Assembly: GCF_900102505.1 (NCBI RefSeq) | Contig: NZ_FMVT01000001.1 | Coordinates: forward strand, 1-64,000 | DNA: 64,000 nucleotides | Direction of reading: 5' to 3' | Origin: Paracoccus tibetensis | GTDB taxonomy: Bacteria > Pseudomonadota > Alphaproteobacteria > Rhodobacterales > Rhodobacteraceae | Shown: in pieces, positions 28,601-38,166 of the stretch | Position numbering within the stretch: position 1 is the first letter of the stretch | Layout: the number at the start of each line of letters is the position of its first letter | Notes under the pieces: generated by a model | Told to the model about the DNA's origin: nothing | What the model saw: only the letters and a program-made list of their open reading frames with translations | Database searches by the model: none | Made by a program: the position numbers and the translations under genes

Positions 28601-29278
28601 ATGAGCGAAGAGACAATCATTGCCCCCGACCTGCGCCCGGCGCGACGCCGCGCCCTGCCCGAAGGGCTGGTGCGGCGGATGCAGGGGCCGGGCGGCTACT
28701 ACAACATCGGCAACATCCTGGCCTTCACCGTCTCGGCGGCGCTGGCCATCCGCGCAGGCCAAGGCGCCGAGGCGCCGGGCGGCTTGCTGCCGGCGATCCG
28801 CGAGTTCCTGATCGGCAGCCCGTCGGCCACCGCGATCTCGGTCGCGATGCTGATCTTCTTCGTTAGCGGCGAGGCCTATTTCCGCGCCTGGCGGCAGCCG
28901 GGCGGGCCGTCGATCGGGGCGATCCGCCTTGGCGACGGGCTGTCGGCGGTGGCGGCAATCTTTCTGTGCGTCTCGCTGGTGCTGATCGGGAACGCCGCCC
29001 TCGGGATCGCATCGACGCTGCTGCTCCTCGGCGGAAAGCTCGGCAGCGCCCTGCGCCCGGACGCCAGCCTGATCCTGCGGCTCGGGGGCCTGCCGGCCTT
29101 TGATCCGTTCCGCCTCGCCGTCGTCGCCAGCCGGCTGCCGGCCCTGATCGGGGTCGGTGCGGGCCTTCTGGCGGGCGACGCCCCGGCCGCGGTCCTCACG
29201 CAGCAGGCCACCTTGCTGGTCTGCTACGCGCTGTGGCTGCGCGCCGACCTGATGCTGTCTCGCCTGCGCGCCGCCTGA
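28601..29278 (+). CDS. integral membrane protein of unknown function
   Basis: This 225-residue protein has a polar N-terminus of about 40 residues and then five or six hydrophobic segments (ILAFTVSAALAIRAG, AISVAMLIFFVSGEAYF, LSAVAAIFLCVSLVLIGNAALGIA split by a loop, and a C-terminal VLTQQATLLVCYALWL). GGAGAGCGAC precedes ATG 28601. I recognise no domain. It is followed by a small cysteine protein and an exporter on the same strand, and it may be controlled from the repeat region upstream. Confidence 0.75.
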   Translation: MSEETIIAPDLRPARRRALPEGLVRRMQGPGGYYNIGNILAFTVSAALAIRAGQGAEAPGGLLPAIREFLIGSPSATAISVAMLIFFVSGEAYFRAWRQPGGPSIGAIRLGDGLSAVAAIFLCVSLVLIGNAALGIASTLLLLGGKLGSALRPDASLILRLGGLPAFDPFRLAVVASRLPALIGVGAGLLAGDAPAAVLTQQATLLVCYALWLRADLMLSRLRAA

Positions 29279-29322
29279 CGCGCCGGCCCCCTTCTTTCCC
29301 CTTCATGACAAGGAGACGCGCC

Positions 29323-29523
29323 GTGCTGGAACTTCTCATCATCGCCTGCCTGCAGGATCAATGCCGCGAGTTCTCGAAGCTCTACGATCCCGCCGAGGTG
29401 TCGCTGCTGACCTGCATGATGTCGGGCCAGTCCGAGGTCGCCCGCTGGCAGGCCGCTTATCCCGAGTGGCAGGTCGACCGCTGGAGCTGCGGCGAGCGGT
29501 CCACCCGCGCCGCGCGGCTCTAG
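29323..29523 (+). CDS. small four-cysteine protein
   Basis: This 66-residue protein has Cys9, Cys14, Cys31 and Cys56 and starts with a short hydrophobic stretch (LELLIIACL). The pattern CREFS, then SLLTCM, then WQVDRWSC matches small Rhodobacterales proteins that I remember as conserved but uncharacterised. The GTG start at 29323 has AAGGAG 7 bases upstream and is preferred to ATG 29305, which would lie before the ribosome site. Two disulfides in the periplasm are possible. Confidence 0.65.
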   Translation: MLELLIIACLQDQCREFSKLYDPAEVSLLTCMMSGQSEVARWQAAYPEWQVDRWSCGERSTRAARL

Positions 29524-29554
29524 CCACCCGTGCGTGCTGTCCGGAGGCCGCGCC

Positions 29555-30181
29555 ATGCAGCTTCTCACCTATGCCCTCGCGCTCGGGCTGGTCGCGGCCG
29601 CGCCCGGCCCGGTCGTCGCGATCCTGATGGCGCGGGCGCTGTCGGGACACCGGCGCGGCGCCGCATGTTTCGCGGGCGGCGTGATCCTGGGCAAGCTCGC
29701 GACGCTGGCCGCGGTGACCAGCGGCCTCGTGCTCTGGCTGGGGCTTCCGGGCGCGCCGCTGCTGGCGGCCAAGATCATCTTCGTCGGATACCTCGTCACG
29801 GTGGTGCTGCAGATGTGGAACACCGCCCCGATCCCGGTGACGGCAGAGCGGCATCCGCGCCGCAGTGCCTCGGAGGCCGGGGATGTCGCGGCGGGTTTTG
29901 CCGCGGGCGTGGCCAGTCCGCTGAGCCTTCTCTTCTTCGTGACGCTGCTGCCCGCCGGCCTTCACGGCGGGAACGGCGGCTGGCCCACCATCCTCGGCGC
30001 GGCCGCGGTGACGGCGGTCGCGCCCGGCCTCGTCTTCGGGGCCTATATCCTGCTGGCCTGCCGCCTGCAGCGGCTGCTGCGCCGGCCGCGCCACGTGCGA
30101 CTTGTCCATCGCGCGATGGCCGTCCTGATCGGCGGCACGACCGCGGTTCTGCTGCTGGACCCGTTTTGGAAGGGCGCCTGA
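29555..30181 (+). CDS. LysE-family exporter
   Basis: This 208-residue protein has about five or six membrane helices and the LysE/RhtB N-terminal pattern LALGLVAAAPGPVVAILMARALSGHRRG with the PGP motif. A central loop (VTAERHPRRSASEAGD) precedes GFAAGVASPLSLLFFVTLLPA. It would export amino acids or related small metabolites. GGAGG lies 7 bases before ATG 29555. It follows the small cysteine protein on the same strand. Confidence 0.85.
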   Translation: MQLLTYALALGLVAAAPGPVVAILMARALSGHRRGAACFAGGVILGKLATLAAVTSGLVLWLGLPGAPLLAAKIIFVGYLVTVVLQMWNTAPIPVTAERHPRRSASEAGDVAAGFAAGVASPLSLLFFVTLLPAGLHGGNGGWPTILGAAAVTAVAPGLVFGAYILLACRLQRLLRRPRHVRLVHRAMAVLIGGTTAVLLLDPFWKGA

Positions 30182-30218
30182 CCCGGCGCCCCCCCGTGGT
30201 GCGTTACAACCGCGTGCG

Positions 30219-32243
30219 TTACCAGAGCGCCTCTTCCCGGTCGTAGTAGCGGCGCGAGGCGGCCTCGGCGAAGCCCGCCGCCTCGAGCGGCACCACGCCC
30301 GCGTCGCGCTTGACCCCCGCGGCGTCCAGAAGCGCGGCCGCCGTCTCGTCCGCGCCGATGGCCTTGCAATGGGCGAAGGCGTCCGAGACGAAGTCGATGG
30401 CGGGCTTGTAGCGGGCCAGCATGCCTGCGTCCTCGGCCGACATCGCCAGCGCGACGGCGTCGAAGAAGACCGAAGGCTGCCCGGCCAGCTGCTCGTCGGC
30501 CTTGCCGCGCTGCTTGTGGATCAGCACGGCCTTCGCGCCGGCCTCGTTCAACGCGGCAACGACCGCGGCCAGCCGGTCCTGATCGGGCGCGTCGCCGATG
30601 AGGATGCCGACCTTCCGGCCCTTCAGGCTGTAATGCGCCCGCTTGCCGATCGAGAGCGCGTCCGAGGGCTTCATCGTCACCGGCGCCTTTGCCGGCTCGG
30701 CCGCGTCCGGCAGGCTCTCGGCCAGCCCCTCGGCGACTTCCTCGGCGAGGTCCTCGTCGATCACGCGCAGATGCGACAGCACGCGGTCCACCACATGCGG
30801 CAGGGAAACCTTGGACAGCTCGAAGACCATCGCGTCGGCCATGTGGCGCTGCTCGACCTCGGTCTGGCTGCGGTAGAAGAGCCGCGCCTGGCTGTAGTGA
30901 TCGGCAAAGCTTTCGGGCCGCACGCGCAGCTTCTCGCTTGGCTCGTTGCCGAGTTCGGTCATGTGCCGGTAGGTCGCAAAGCCCTTGTCCGAGGCGCGGG
31001 GTCCGGGATCCTCGCCCGCCTCGGCCAGGCTGTTCGGCTCGTAATTGGCGCGCCCCCGCGGCACGGCCATCTGCATCATCCCGTCGCGCTGGAAGTTGTG
31101 CATCGGGCATTTCGGCGCGTTCACCGGGATCTGGTGGAAGTTCGTCGTCCCGAGCCGCGACTTCTGCGTGTCTAGATAGCTGAAGAGGCGGCCCTGCAGC
31201 AGCGGGTCCTCGGTGAAGTCGATGCCGGGCACGACGTTCGAGGGCAGGAAGGCCACCTGCTCGGTCTCGGCGAAGAAGTTGTCGGGGTTGCGGTCCAGCA
31301 CCATGCGGCCGACGATGCGGACGGGGATGTCCTCCTCGGGGATGAGCTTTGTCGCATCCAGCACGTCATAGGGCTGGGCGGCGGCCCATTCGGCGTCGAA
31401 GGTCTGGATGCCCAGCTCCCATTCGGGGAAGTCGCCCGAATCGATCGCCTCCCACAGGTCGCGGCGGTGGTAGTCGGGATCGGCGCCGGCGGTCTTCACC
31501 GCCTCGTTCCAGACCTGGCTTTGCAGGCCCAGCTTCGGCTTCCAGTGGAACTTGACGAAGGTCGAGCGGCCCTCGTCGTTGACAAGGCGGAAGGTGTGCA
31601 CGCCAAAGCCCTCGATCATCCGCAGGCTGCGCGGGATCGTACGGTCCGACATGGTCCACATGATCATGTGCATGGATTCCGGCATCAGCGAGACGAAGTC
31701 CCAGAACGTGTCATGCGCGCTGGCGGCCTGCGGATAGCCGCGATCGGCCTCCATCTTCACGGCGTGGACCAGGTCGGGGAACTTCAGCGCGTCCTGGATG
31801 AAGAAGACGGGAATGTTGTTGCCAACGAGGTCCCAGTTGCCCTCGTCCGTGTAGAACTTGACCGCGAAGCCGCGCACGTCGCGCGGTGTGTCGACGCTGC
31901 CCGCCCCGCCGGCGACGGTCGAGAAGCGCACGAAGACCTCGGTCCGGCCCGCCTTGGCCAGCACCCCGGCGCGCGTCAACTCGGGGATCGGGTCGGTGCA
32001 TTCGAAATAGCCATGCGCGCCCGAGCCGCGGGCGTGGACGATCCGCTCGGGAATGCGCTCGTGGTCGAAGTGGAAGATCTTCTCGCGCAGGACGAAGTCC
32101 TCCAGCAGCACCGGCCCGCGCGCGCCGGCCTTGAGGCTGTTCTGGTTGTCCGAGATGGGCACGCCGTGGTTGGTGGTCAGCGCCTCGCCGCCCCTCTGCT
32201 GCGTCTCTCCGCCCTGTCCCCGCCCGTGGCTGATGCTCGACAT
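30219..32243 (-). CDS. katE: large-subunit catalase (HPII type)
   Basis: The protein has 674 residues, in the range of large catalases. The distal His lies in [15 protein letters not shown], the Asn in [12 protein letters not shown], and the proximal heme Tyr in [14 protein letters not shown]. The C-terminal 150 residues form the extra flavodoxin/GAT-like domain of HPII enzymes ([13 protein letters not shown]). It decomposes hydrogen peroxide. It is convergent with the exporter gene. An alternative start inside the first 25 residues is possible because the N-terminus is polar and unstructured. Confidence 0.95.
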   Translation of the reverse strand: MSSISHGRGQGGETQQRGGEALTTNHGVPISDNQNSLKAGARGPVLLEDFVLREKIFHFDHERIPERIVHARGSGAHGYFECTDPIPELTRAGVLAKAGRTEVFVRFSTVAGGAGSVDTPRDVRGFAVKFYTDEGNWDLVGNNIPVFFIQDALKFPDLVHAVKMEADRGYPQAASAHDTFWDFVSLMPESMHMIMWTMSDRTIPRSLRMIEGFGVHTFRLVNDEGRSTFVKFHWKPKLGLQSQVWNEAVKTAGADPDYHRRDLWEAIDSGDFPEWELGIQTFDAEWAAAQPYDVLDATKLIPEEDIPVRIVGRMVLDRNPDNFFAETEQVAFLPSNVVPGIDFTEDPLLQGRLFSYLDTQKSRLGTTNFHQIPVNAPKCPMHNFQRDGMMQMAVPRGRANYEPNSLAEAGEDPGPRASDKGFATYRHMTELGNEPSEKLRVRPESFADHYSQARLFYRSQTEVEQRHMADAMVFELSKVSLPHVVDRVLSHLRVIDEDLAEEVAEGLAESLPDAAEPAKAPVTMKPSDALSIGKRAHYSLKGRKVGILIGDAPDQDRLAAVVAALNEAGAKAVLIHKQRGKADEQLAGQPSVFFDAVALAMSAEDAGMLARYKPAIDFVSDAFAHCKAIGADETAAALLDAAGVKRDAGVVPLEAAGFAEAASRRYYDREEALW

Positions 32244-32387
32244 GTCGCTTGTCCTCTTGCTTGGCGCCCGGCGTCGTGCCCGCGCGACCTAGCCAAACCC
32301 CCTTCGTCCGCAGGCGTTCCGTGGCATCTTCATCCTGCGACCATCGGCGGGGCGGCCGCCCCCGCTGAGAAAGCAGGCGGTCCGCGG

Positions 32388-32849
32388 TCAGTCGGAGGAC
32401 GCCTGCTCCCGCAGCGGGGTGGGCTGGCGGCCGTCGGGCAGCAGTCTGCGCAGGTGCTCGCGCACGACATCGGCGCTGAAGGGCTTGGTGATGAACTCGG
32501 CCTTCTCGGGCATGTCGCCGGGTTCGGGCGTGACCCCGCCCGAGGCGATGAGGATGCTGATCTCGGGCCAGTCGCGCGCGCAGCGATGGGCCAGATCGAA
32601 GCCGGTCAGATCGCTTGGCGGCATGTTGACGTCGCTGAAGAGCAGCCGGATGCTTTTACCGGACCGATCAAGGATGTCGAACGCCTGCTCGGGCGTGGCG
32701 GCCTCGAAACATCTGAAGCCGGCATCCTTCAGGATCGCGCGCGCGTCCATGCGGATGATCGGGTCGTCGTCCACCACAAGGGCATAGGGCGTGTATCGGT
32801 CCACGGCAGATCCTTTCAGGGTGTCACCGAAATGAATGACGTGCTTCAT
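32388..32849 (-). CDS. single-domain response regulator
   Basis: This 153-residue CheY-like receiver has the acidic pair in ALVVDDDPII, the phospho-accepting Asp in LLFSDVNMP, the Thr/Ser in ILIASGG and the Lys in FITKPFS. There is no output domain. The first 20 residues are an extension before the fold. No histidine kinase is in the window. It lies 48 bases downstream of the four-gene glycan-like operon on the same strand and could be read through from it. Confidence 0.9.
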   Translation of the reverse strand: MKHVIHFGDTLKGSAVDRYTPYALVVDDDPIIRMDARAILKDAGFRCFEAATPEQAFDILDRSGKSIRLLFSDVNMPPSDLTGFDLAHRCARDWPEISILIASGGVTPEPGDMPEKAEFITKPFSADVVREHLRRLLPDGRQPTPLREQASSD

Positions 32850-32897
32850 TCTCTTGTTCCGCCCGCGCCAACAAAAGTTAGGTCGCGCGGGGCGCTT

Positions 32898-33467
32898 TCA
32901 GCCCGAGCCGGTGCGGGGCGCGAACCGGTCGATGCGGAAGCCGGCGAAGCTCCGGGTCTCGGTCAACGGCAGGTGGCGCGCCAGCTCGGCCACGGCGGCG
33001 GTGCCGGTCAGCTCCTCATCCGTCGGCCCGGTCCAGTTGACCGCGACGACGGTGCCCGTGCCGGCCTGGGTGATCCATGCAGCGAGGCTCTCGATCTCGC
33101 TCGGGGTCAGGAAATACAGCACCTCGGACAGCAGGATCAGGTCGGGGCGGACGGGAGGAAGCTCCTGCGGCGCGGCGCCCAGAAGAACCTCGACATGATC
33201 CAGGCCGGCCACGGCCGTGCGCGCGGCGCGGACGGCCTTGGGGATGCAGTCCATCATCGTCAGCCGACGGCAGCGCGGTGCCAGACGGCGCGACAGCTCG
33301 CCAATGCCGCAGCCGATCTCCAGCGCATGCGCGAAGGGACCGGGGCCGACCGCCTCCAGCGTGCGGCGGTACTTCTCCGCCTCATAGGGGCTGGCGCGGT
33401 GATCCCAGGGATCGTCGCTGTCGTCATAGAGCCGGTTCAGATGGGCGATGACCTCAGGGCGCGGCAA
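32898..33467 (-). CDS. NodS-like SAM-dependent methyltransferase
   Basis: This 189-residue class I methyltransferase has the SAM motif LEIGCGIGELSRRLA, an acidic end of strand two (MMDCIPKAV) and motif DLILLSEVLYFL. Its opening, LNRLYDDSDDPWDHRASPYEAEKYRRTL, is typical of the NodS family (PF05401), which N-methylates amino sugars of lipo-chitooligosaccharides in rhizobia. It overlaps the PIG-L gene by 14 bases and is the last gene of the operon. The natural substrate is unknown. Confidence 0.87.
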   Translation of the reverse strand: MPRPEVIAHLNRLYDDSDDPWDHRASPYEAEKYRRTLEAVGPGPFAHALEIGCGIGELSRRLAPRCRRLTMMDCIPKAVRAARTAVAGLDHVEVLLGAAPQELPPVRPDLILLSEVLYFLTPSEIESLAAWITQAGTGTVVAVNWTGPTDEELTGTAAVAELARHLPLTETRSFAGFRIDRFAPRTGSG

Positions 33468-34119
33468 TGATGATCTCCGGATGCTCGAGGAAATGGGCCT
33501 GCCGCCAATCCTCCATCACGAACCCCGACGGGTCGTCGGCGATGAGGCGGGTCATCTGGCTGGCGTGGCAGGCGAGGGCGCGGGCCTTGGCGGCCCGGGC
33601 TTCGGGCGAGGCGCGCAGACGGCGGGCGCCCTCGGCCTGCCGGTCGCCGAAGCGGCCCCAGACCGGGTAGAAGGCCAGCGCCAGGTCCGGCCGCAGGGCC
33701 GCTTTCGCCATCCGGGCGACGCTCTCGTGGTCGCAATGGGGATCGCCCTCCCAGCTGGCCAGCACCAGCGCGCCCTGCGGGATCAGCGGGCCGATGTCCG
33801 CGGTCTCGTCCACCGCGCAGTCGGGATGGCCCAGCCAGTGCAGCGTCGCCCCGAGGGTGGCGGTCGCCGCCTCCATCTCGCGCCGGCGCAATGTTGTGAG
33901 GCGCGCGGGCGGGTGGCTGGCCGAGCCGGGATGCGAGCGGCTGCCATCCGTCACGCAGATGACCGAGGTCGCGACGCCCGCCGCCACCGCGTCGAAGACA
34001 AGGGCGCCGCAGCCGAGCGTCTCGTCGTCCGGATGCGGCGCGATCACCACCAGCGGCCGGCCCTGCAACAGCTCGGGCACGGACATCCAAGGCATCGGGG
34101 CGGCGAGGAACCCGCTCAT
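33454..34119 (-). CDS. PIG-L family deacetylase
   Basis: This 221-residue protein has the zinc motif AIPHPDDE variant (VVIAPHPDDETLGCG) and a downstream DPHCDHESV that supplies the third ligand. PIG-L enzymes remove N-acetyl groups from GlcNAc-type sugars in lipids or small glycosides. It overlaps the acyl-CoA-dehydrogenase-like gene by 4 bases (ATGA) upstream and the methyltransferase by 14 bases downstream. The neighbour set points to modification of an amino sugar. Confidence 0.9.
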   Translation of the reverse strand: MSGFLAAPMPWMSVPELLQGRPLVVIAPHPDDETLGCGALVFDAVAAGVATSVICVTDGSRSHPGSASHPPARLTTLRRREMEAATATLGATLHWLGHPDCAVDETADIGPLIPQGALVLASWEGDPHCDHESVARMAKAALRPDLALAFYPVWGRFGDRQAEGARRLRASPEARAAKARALACHASQMTRLIADDPSGFVMEDWRQAHFLEHPEIIIAAP

Positions 34120-35117
34120 CCGATCCACCGCGCGGCGCGGTCCGGATCGGCCATGATCCGCGCCATCGCGTCCAGGGCCAGCTGGTCCGGGTTCGCCTGC
34201 CGGATGTAGAAGCCAAGATCGCGGCGGATGCGCTCGGCAGGGTGCCCCGTGGCGAAGGAGGACGCGCCGAGCGCCTCGTCCATGCGGTTCAGCACCTCGA
34301 CCGCGGCCTCGGCCGTCACAAGCCGGGCGAGGATCGAAGCCTCGGCCGCCTCGGGCCCGGCGCCCGGTGCCTCGACGGTTTCGGCCGCCTGCCACAGCCA
34401 CAGCCGCGCCGTCTCGCAGGCGGTCACCATCCGCCGCAGCCGCATAGCCTGCAGGGGCGCGGCCTCGTGCCCGCGGCGGCGCAGCTGGGCGGCGGTGATG
34501 GCGGTCAGCCGCCGCATCGCGCCCAGTTGCACCGCGCCGTAGCGCCAGACGCCGCCCTGGAAATGCGGCTCGCGCAGGTAGTCGCCCGGCCCGCCGACGG
34601 CTTCGGCATCGGCCAGCGGGAGACCGTCCAGATCGCAGCGCCCCGAGGCGGTGGCCTTCATCCCCGCGACATGCCACTCGCCCGGGAACAGCCGCCCGGC
34701 CAGGCGCCGCCTGTCGATGAGGAAGAGCTGCAGACCTTCCTCGCGGCGCGCCGAGACGAGGACATGGTCCAGCACGTCCGCGCCGCTGGCAAACAGCTTC
34801 TGCCCGGCAAGCCTGTCGCCGTCCACTCGCACCGGGTCCGGGCCGTCGGCGCCCCAGATCCCGCCAAGGCCGGGGCGGGGGCTACCATAGAGGTCCAGCA
34901 GCTTGCGCGCGTTGACATGGCCCTCGAAGATGCGCCCGGCCGACAGGCTGGCCGCGCCGATGCCGGTCAGCGCCTCGAACAGATCAAGCGTGCTCAGCTC
35001 GACCTCCAACAGGCCGCCCGCACGAAGCGCGGCGGCGAGGGCTGCGCCCGGGGGGCCGTCCGCGCCGTCGCCCGGCGCCTCGGCCACCAGCCGGACGGCA
35101 TGCGCGACGCGGCTCAC
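34116..35117 (-). CDS. acyl-CoA dehydrogenase-like protein
   Basis: This 333-residue protein has the acyl-CoA dehydrogenase layout: an N-terminal helical part, a middle beta domain (GQKLFASGADVLDHVLVSARRE) and a C-terminal helical bundle. It is about 50 residues shorter than typical members. The usual catalytic Glu position near the C-terminus is not obvious; the region reads IRRDLGFYIRQANPDQLALD. It may be a flavoprotein with altered chemistry. It is embedded, with 4-base overlaps on both sides, between a GT2 glycosyltransferase and a PIG-L deacetylase, so a role in fatty acid beta-oxidation is unlikely. Confidence 0.8.
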   Translation of the reverse strand: MSRVAHAVRLVAEAPGDGADGPPGAALAAALRAGGLLEVELSTLDLFEALTGIGAASLSAGRIFEGHVNARKLLDLYGSPRPGLGGIWGADGPDPVRVDGDRLAGQKLFASGADVLDHVLVSARREEGLQLFLIDRRRLAGRLFPGEWHVAGMKATASGRCDLDGLPLADAEAVGGPGDYLREPHFQGGVWRYGAVQLGAMRRLTAITAAQLRRRGHEAAPLQAMRLRRMVTACETARLWLWQAAETVEAPGAGPEAAEASILARLVTAEAAVEVLNRMDEALGASSFATGHPAERIRRDLGFYIRQANPDQLALDAMARIMADPDRAARWIG

Positions 35118-36124
35118 GCGGCCACCGCGCCCTGGATCAGCGGGCGCACATCCGACAGCACGAAGGCCCGCAGATGCGGCAGGGTGGCCTCGAGGTCCGA
35201 GGCGCGCAGCCGCCTCCAGTCGCCCGACGCGGCCCGGCTTGGATAGGGATCGCCCCTGCCGGCCACGGCGTCATCCCAGAGGCGGCGGATCACCGGCAGC
35301 GGCAGCATCGCCTGGTCCACCAGCGGGTCCGGCTCGGCCAGGCGCCGGCGCAGCGTCTCGGCCATGCCGCCCTCGGCCCGGCCCCGCAGCCGCGCCGAGA
35401 CGGTGACCATCATCTGCGGCACGTAGTCGATCCTCAGCCCGTTCTGCTCGGCCCGGTGGACGAGCGCGCGGTCCTCGCTGGAGCGGACGTCGGGCATCCC
35501 GCCGATCCTCAGGTAGCTGTCGGCGCGGATCGCCAGCGAGGCCCCGGCCTCGGTGTAATGGGGCTGGGCGGTGCGGCCACGGCCGCGCAGATGCTCGATC
35601 GCATGGCGCGTCTCGTGCAGCAGGCGGCTATAGGCGGTCTCGAGCTGCGCCACCCGGCGCGCGCAGGGCGTCAAGAGGGCGCGGCGCAGGTCCGCGCGGA
35701 TGCGGCCGCAGACGACCTCGGCCCCGGCCTCTGCCGCGGCCAGGGCGCTGACGATCCAGTCGCGATGCGGCACGCCGTCCGCATCCGTGGTCATGATCAG
35801 CGCGCCGTCCCGCGTCGCCATGTCGCAGGCAAGCCGCCGGGCCAGACCCGCGGTCGGATCGGCAAGCTGCCGGCACGCGATCTCGACGCGCAGGGCCGGA
35901 TAGGCGAAGGCCGCGGCGATGGCCGCGCTGTCATCCGTGCAGTTGTTCGCGAGGATCAGCACCGTGACCGGCACGGGGCTTGCAGCCGCAGCAACGGCCA
36001 GCGCGGCAAGCAGTTTCGGCAGGCGGAGCGCCTCGTTCCGCACGGGGACCGCGACGACGACCTCTCGGATGGCGGGGCAGGGGAGGGGGCGGCCGAGGAT
36101 CGGCGGGTGGGTGACGGATGCCAT
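35114..36124 (-). CDS. GT2-family glycosyltransferase
   Basis: This protein of about 336 residues has the GT-A opening VVVAVPVRNEALRLPKLLAAL, a metal-binding TTDADGVP (DxD-like) and YTEAGASLAIRADSYLRIGG. No membrane helices are visible, so it is cytosolic or peripheral. It is the first gene of the operon that ends with the NodS-like methyltransferase. ATG 36124 is chosen; an upstream start at 36256 would overlap the divergent gene and adds a Pro-rich, unlikely leader. The sugar donor is unknown. Confidence 0.82.
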   Translation of the reverse strand: MASVTHPPILGRPLPCPAIREVVVAVPVRNEALRLPKLLAALAVAAAASPVPVTVLILANNCTDDSAAIAAAFAYPALRVEIACRQLADPTAGLARRLACDMATRDGALIMTTDADGVPHRDWIVSALAAAEAGAEVVCGRIRADLRRALLTPCARRVAQLETAYSRLLHETRHAIEHLRGRGRTAQPHYTEAGASLAIRADSYLRIGGMPDVRSSEDRALVHRAEQNGLRIDYVPQMMVTVSARLRGRAEGGMAETLRRRLAEPDPLVDQAMLPLPVIRRLWDDAVAGRGDPYPSRAASGDWRRLRASDLEATLPHLRAFVLSDVRPLIQGAVAA

Positions 36125-36255
36125 GCTGCGCTCGTTGCTGACCGGGAAGAAGACGCAGCGCTGCGGCAATGGTTCCGGCGGGGGCAGGGGCACGGGCGGC
36201 GAGGGAACCGCATCAGCGGCTTTCGGTTGAGCAAGGCCAAGATGAGGACAGGCCA

Positions 36256-36618
36256 ATGGATGATGATCGCGTGTGGAACTTCGAGACGGGTCTCTGGAAA
36301 GCCTCGGAAGAGCGCTATCACGAGCGCGTCGATCCGGAATGCATCATGGCCCTGAGCCATGCGCCCTACCTGTTCCAGGGCGAGGCGGCCGTCGAGGCCG
36401 TGACCGGCACGCCGGAATGGGACGAGGTCAGCTTCTCGAACCGCAGCATCTCGCGCCCGCAGGAGGGGCTGATCGTCGTCGGCTACGAGGTCGATGCCCA
36501 CAAGGGCGACACGCGCTTCCGCGCGGCCTGCACCTCAGTCTACCGGCGGATCGAGCACGAGGAATGGACGGTCGTCCAGCACGCGCAGATCGCGCGCGAC
36601 ATGGCCGACGCGGGCTGA
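36256..36618 (+). CDS. NTF2-like/SnoaL-like small protein
   Basis: This 120-residue protein shows the NTF2-like alpha+beta pattern: WNFETGLWKASEERYHERVDPECIMAL at the start, PYLFQGEAAVEAV, FSNRSISRPQEGLIVVGYEV, and a C-terminal strand CTSVYRRIEHEEWTVVQHAQ. Such proteins are often enzymes or ligand pockets of unknown function. It is divergent from the glycosyltransferase operon and 83 bases upstream of bluB. Confidence 0.72.
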   Translation: MDDDRVWNFETGLWKASEERYHERVDPECIMALSHAPYLFQGEAAVEAVTGTPEWDEVSFSNRSISRPQEGLIVVGYEVDAHKGDTRFRAACTSVYRRIEHEEWTVVQHAQIARDMADAG

Positions 36619-36701
36619 AGCCGGCCGCCTCTCGCCCCGCGACGGCTTGCATCGCGCCCGCCCGGCGCGGCATGGTCACCAGGGGGCGGCGGGAGGCAGG
36701 C

Positions 36702-37325
36702 ATGGAGTTTCAGGCGGCGGATGTCGAGCGGCTGATCACGCTGCTGCGCTGGCGGCGCGATGTCCGCCATTTCCGGCCCGACCCCGTGCCCGAGCCGCTG
36801 ATCGCGCGGCTCGAACAGGCGATGACCTTGGCGCCCTCGGTCGGCAATTCGCGCCCCTGGCGGGTCATCCGCGTCGAGGATGCGCGGCTGCGGGCCGACG
36901 TGCGCGACGACTTTCTGCGCTGCAACGAGGCCGCCGCCGCCGGATATGACAATGAGCGGCGCGACAGCTACCAGGCGTTGAAGCTGGCCGGCTTGGATCA
37001 TGCGCCGGTGCAGCTGGCGATCTTCTGCGCGGCCGATCCCGCGCAGGGCCACGGGCTTGGCCGCCAGACGATGCCGGCGACGCTGGAGCAGTCGGTCAGC
37101 ATGGCGGTCTTCGCGCTGTGGCTGGCGGCACGGGCGCAGAACCTGGGCGTGGGCATGGTCTCGATTCTCGATCCGGCGAGGATCGAGGCGCTTCTGGAAG
37201 TGCCCGAGGACTGGCATTTCGTCGCCTGGCTCTGCATCGGCTGGCCCGAGTTCCAGGACGACACGCCGCTGCTGCACCGCAGTGGCTGGCAGGAGAACGA
37301 CGAGACCGCCTGGCTCACCCGCTAG
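36702..37325 (+). CDS. bluB: 5,6-dimethylbenzimidazole synthase
   Basis: This 207-residue nitroreductase-fold protein carries BluB features: [49 protein letters not shown] and [19 protein letters not shown]. It converts reduced FMN to the lower ligand of vitamin B12. A GGGAGGC site precedes ATG 36702. Its stop shares CTAG with the stop of the convergent nadC. No other cobalamin genes are visible here. Confidence 0.9.
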   Translation: MEFQAADVERLITLLRWRRDVRHFRPDPVPEPLIARLEQAMTLAPSVGNSRPWRVIRVEDARLRADVRDDFLRCNEAAAAGYDNERRDSYQALKLAGLDHAPVQLAIFCAADPAQGHGLGRQTMPATLEQSVSMAVFALWLAARAQNLGVGMVSILDPARIEALLEVPEDWHFVAWLCIGWPEFQDDTPLLHRSGWQENDETAWLTR

Positions 37326-38166
37326 AAGTCGAGCCCCAGGTCCAGCGTGCGGGCGGAATGGGTGAGCGCGCCGACCGAGATGTAGCCAACCCCGGTCGCC
37401 GCCACCTCGGCGATCCGCTCGAGCCGCATGTTTCCCGACGCTTCCAGCACCACCTGGCCCGCGGCCATGGACACCGCCTCGCGCAGGGTGCCGGTGTCCA
37501 TGTTGTCCAGAAGCACCACGTCCGCGCCGCCCTCGTCCAGCACCTCGGCCAGCTGGTCCAGCCGGTCCACCTCGATCTCGACGCGCATCATGTGCGAGGC
37601 GCGCGCCTTGACCGCCTGCAGCACCGGGCGGATGCCCCCGGCGGCGGCGATGTGGTTGTCCTTGATCAGGATCGCGTCGGACAGCGAGACCCGGTGGCTG
37701 AAGCCGCCGCCATGCAGCACCGCCTGCTTTTCCACCAGCCGCAGACCGGGGTCGTCTTGCGCGTGCAGGTGATCCGCGCCGCGGTCCCCGCCGTCTGCGC
37801 GACGAAGGCTGCCGTCTGCGTGGCAATGCCTGACATGCGGCCGGCGAAGTTCAGGGCCACCCGCTCGGCCGAGAGGATCGCGGCGGCCTCGCCCTCGATC
37901 ACCGCCAGCGTGTCGCCGGCGGCGAAGGCGCTGCCGTCGGGATGGGATACCTCGAGCCGCAAGCCGGGCTCGATCAGGCGGAAAGCGATCGCGGCGAGCT
38001 GCATCCCCGAGGCGACGCCCGGCTCGCGGGCGCGGATGCGGGCCGAGTAGCGGGTGCCGGCGGGGATGACGGTCCGCGTGGTGACATCGCCGTTGGTGCC
38101 GAGGTCCTCGACCAGCGCGGCGCGGACCAGGGGCTCCAGGATCATGTCGGGCAGGGGCGGGATCAT
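37322..38166 (-). pseudogene. nadC: nicotinate-nucleotide pyrophosphorylase, one-base frameshift
   Basis: Two reading frames together give a complete NadC. The first covers residues from [14 protein letters not shown] to [11 protein letters not shown]. The second continues [19 protein letters not shown] to the C-terminus (LDLGLDF). The break lies at 37748-37751, where the + strand has GGGG; a fifth G would restore [13 protein letters not shown], which is the expected family sequence. Either the base is truly missing or the run was misread. The enzyme would turn quinolinate into nicotinate mononucleotide in NAD synthesis. It overlaps nadB by 4 bases and shares a CTAG stop with bluB. Confidence 0.88.
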
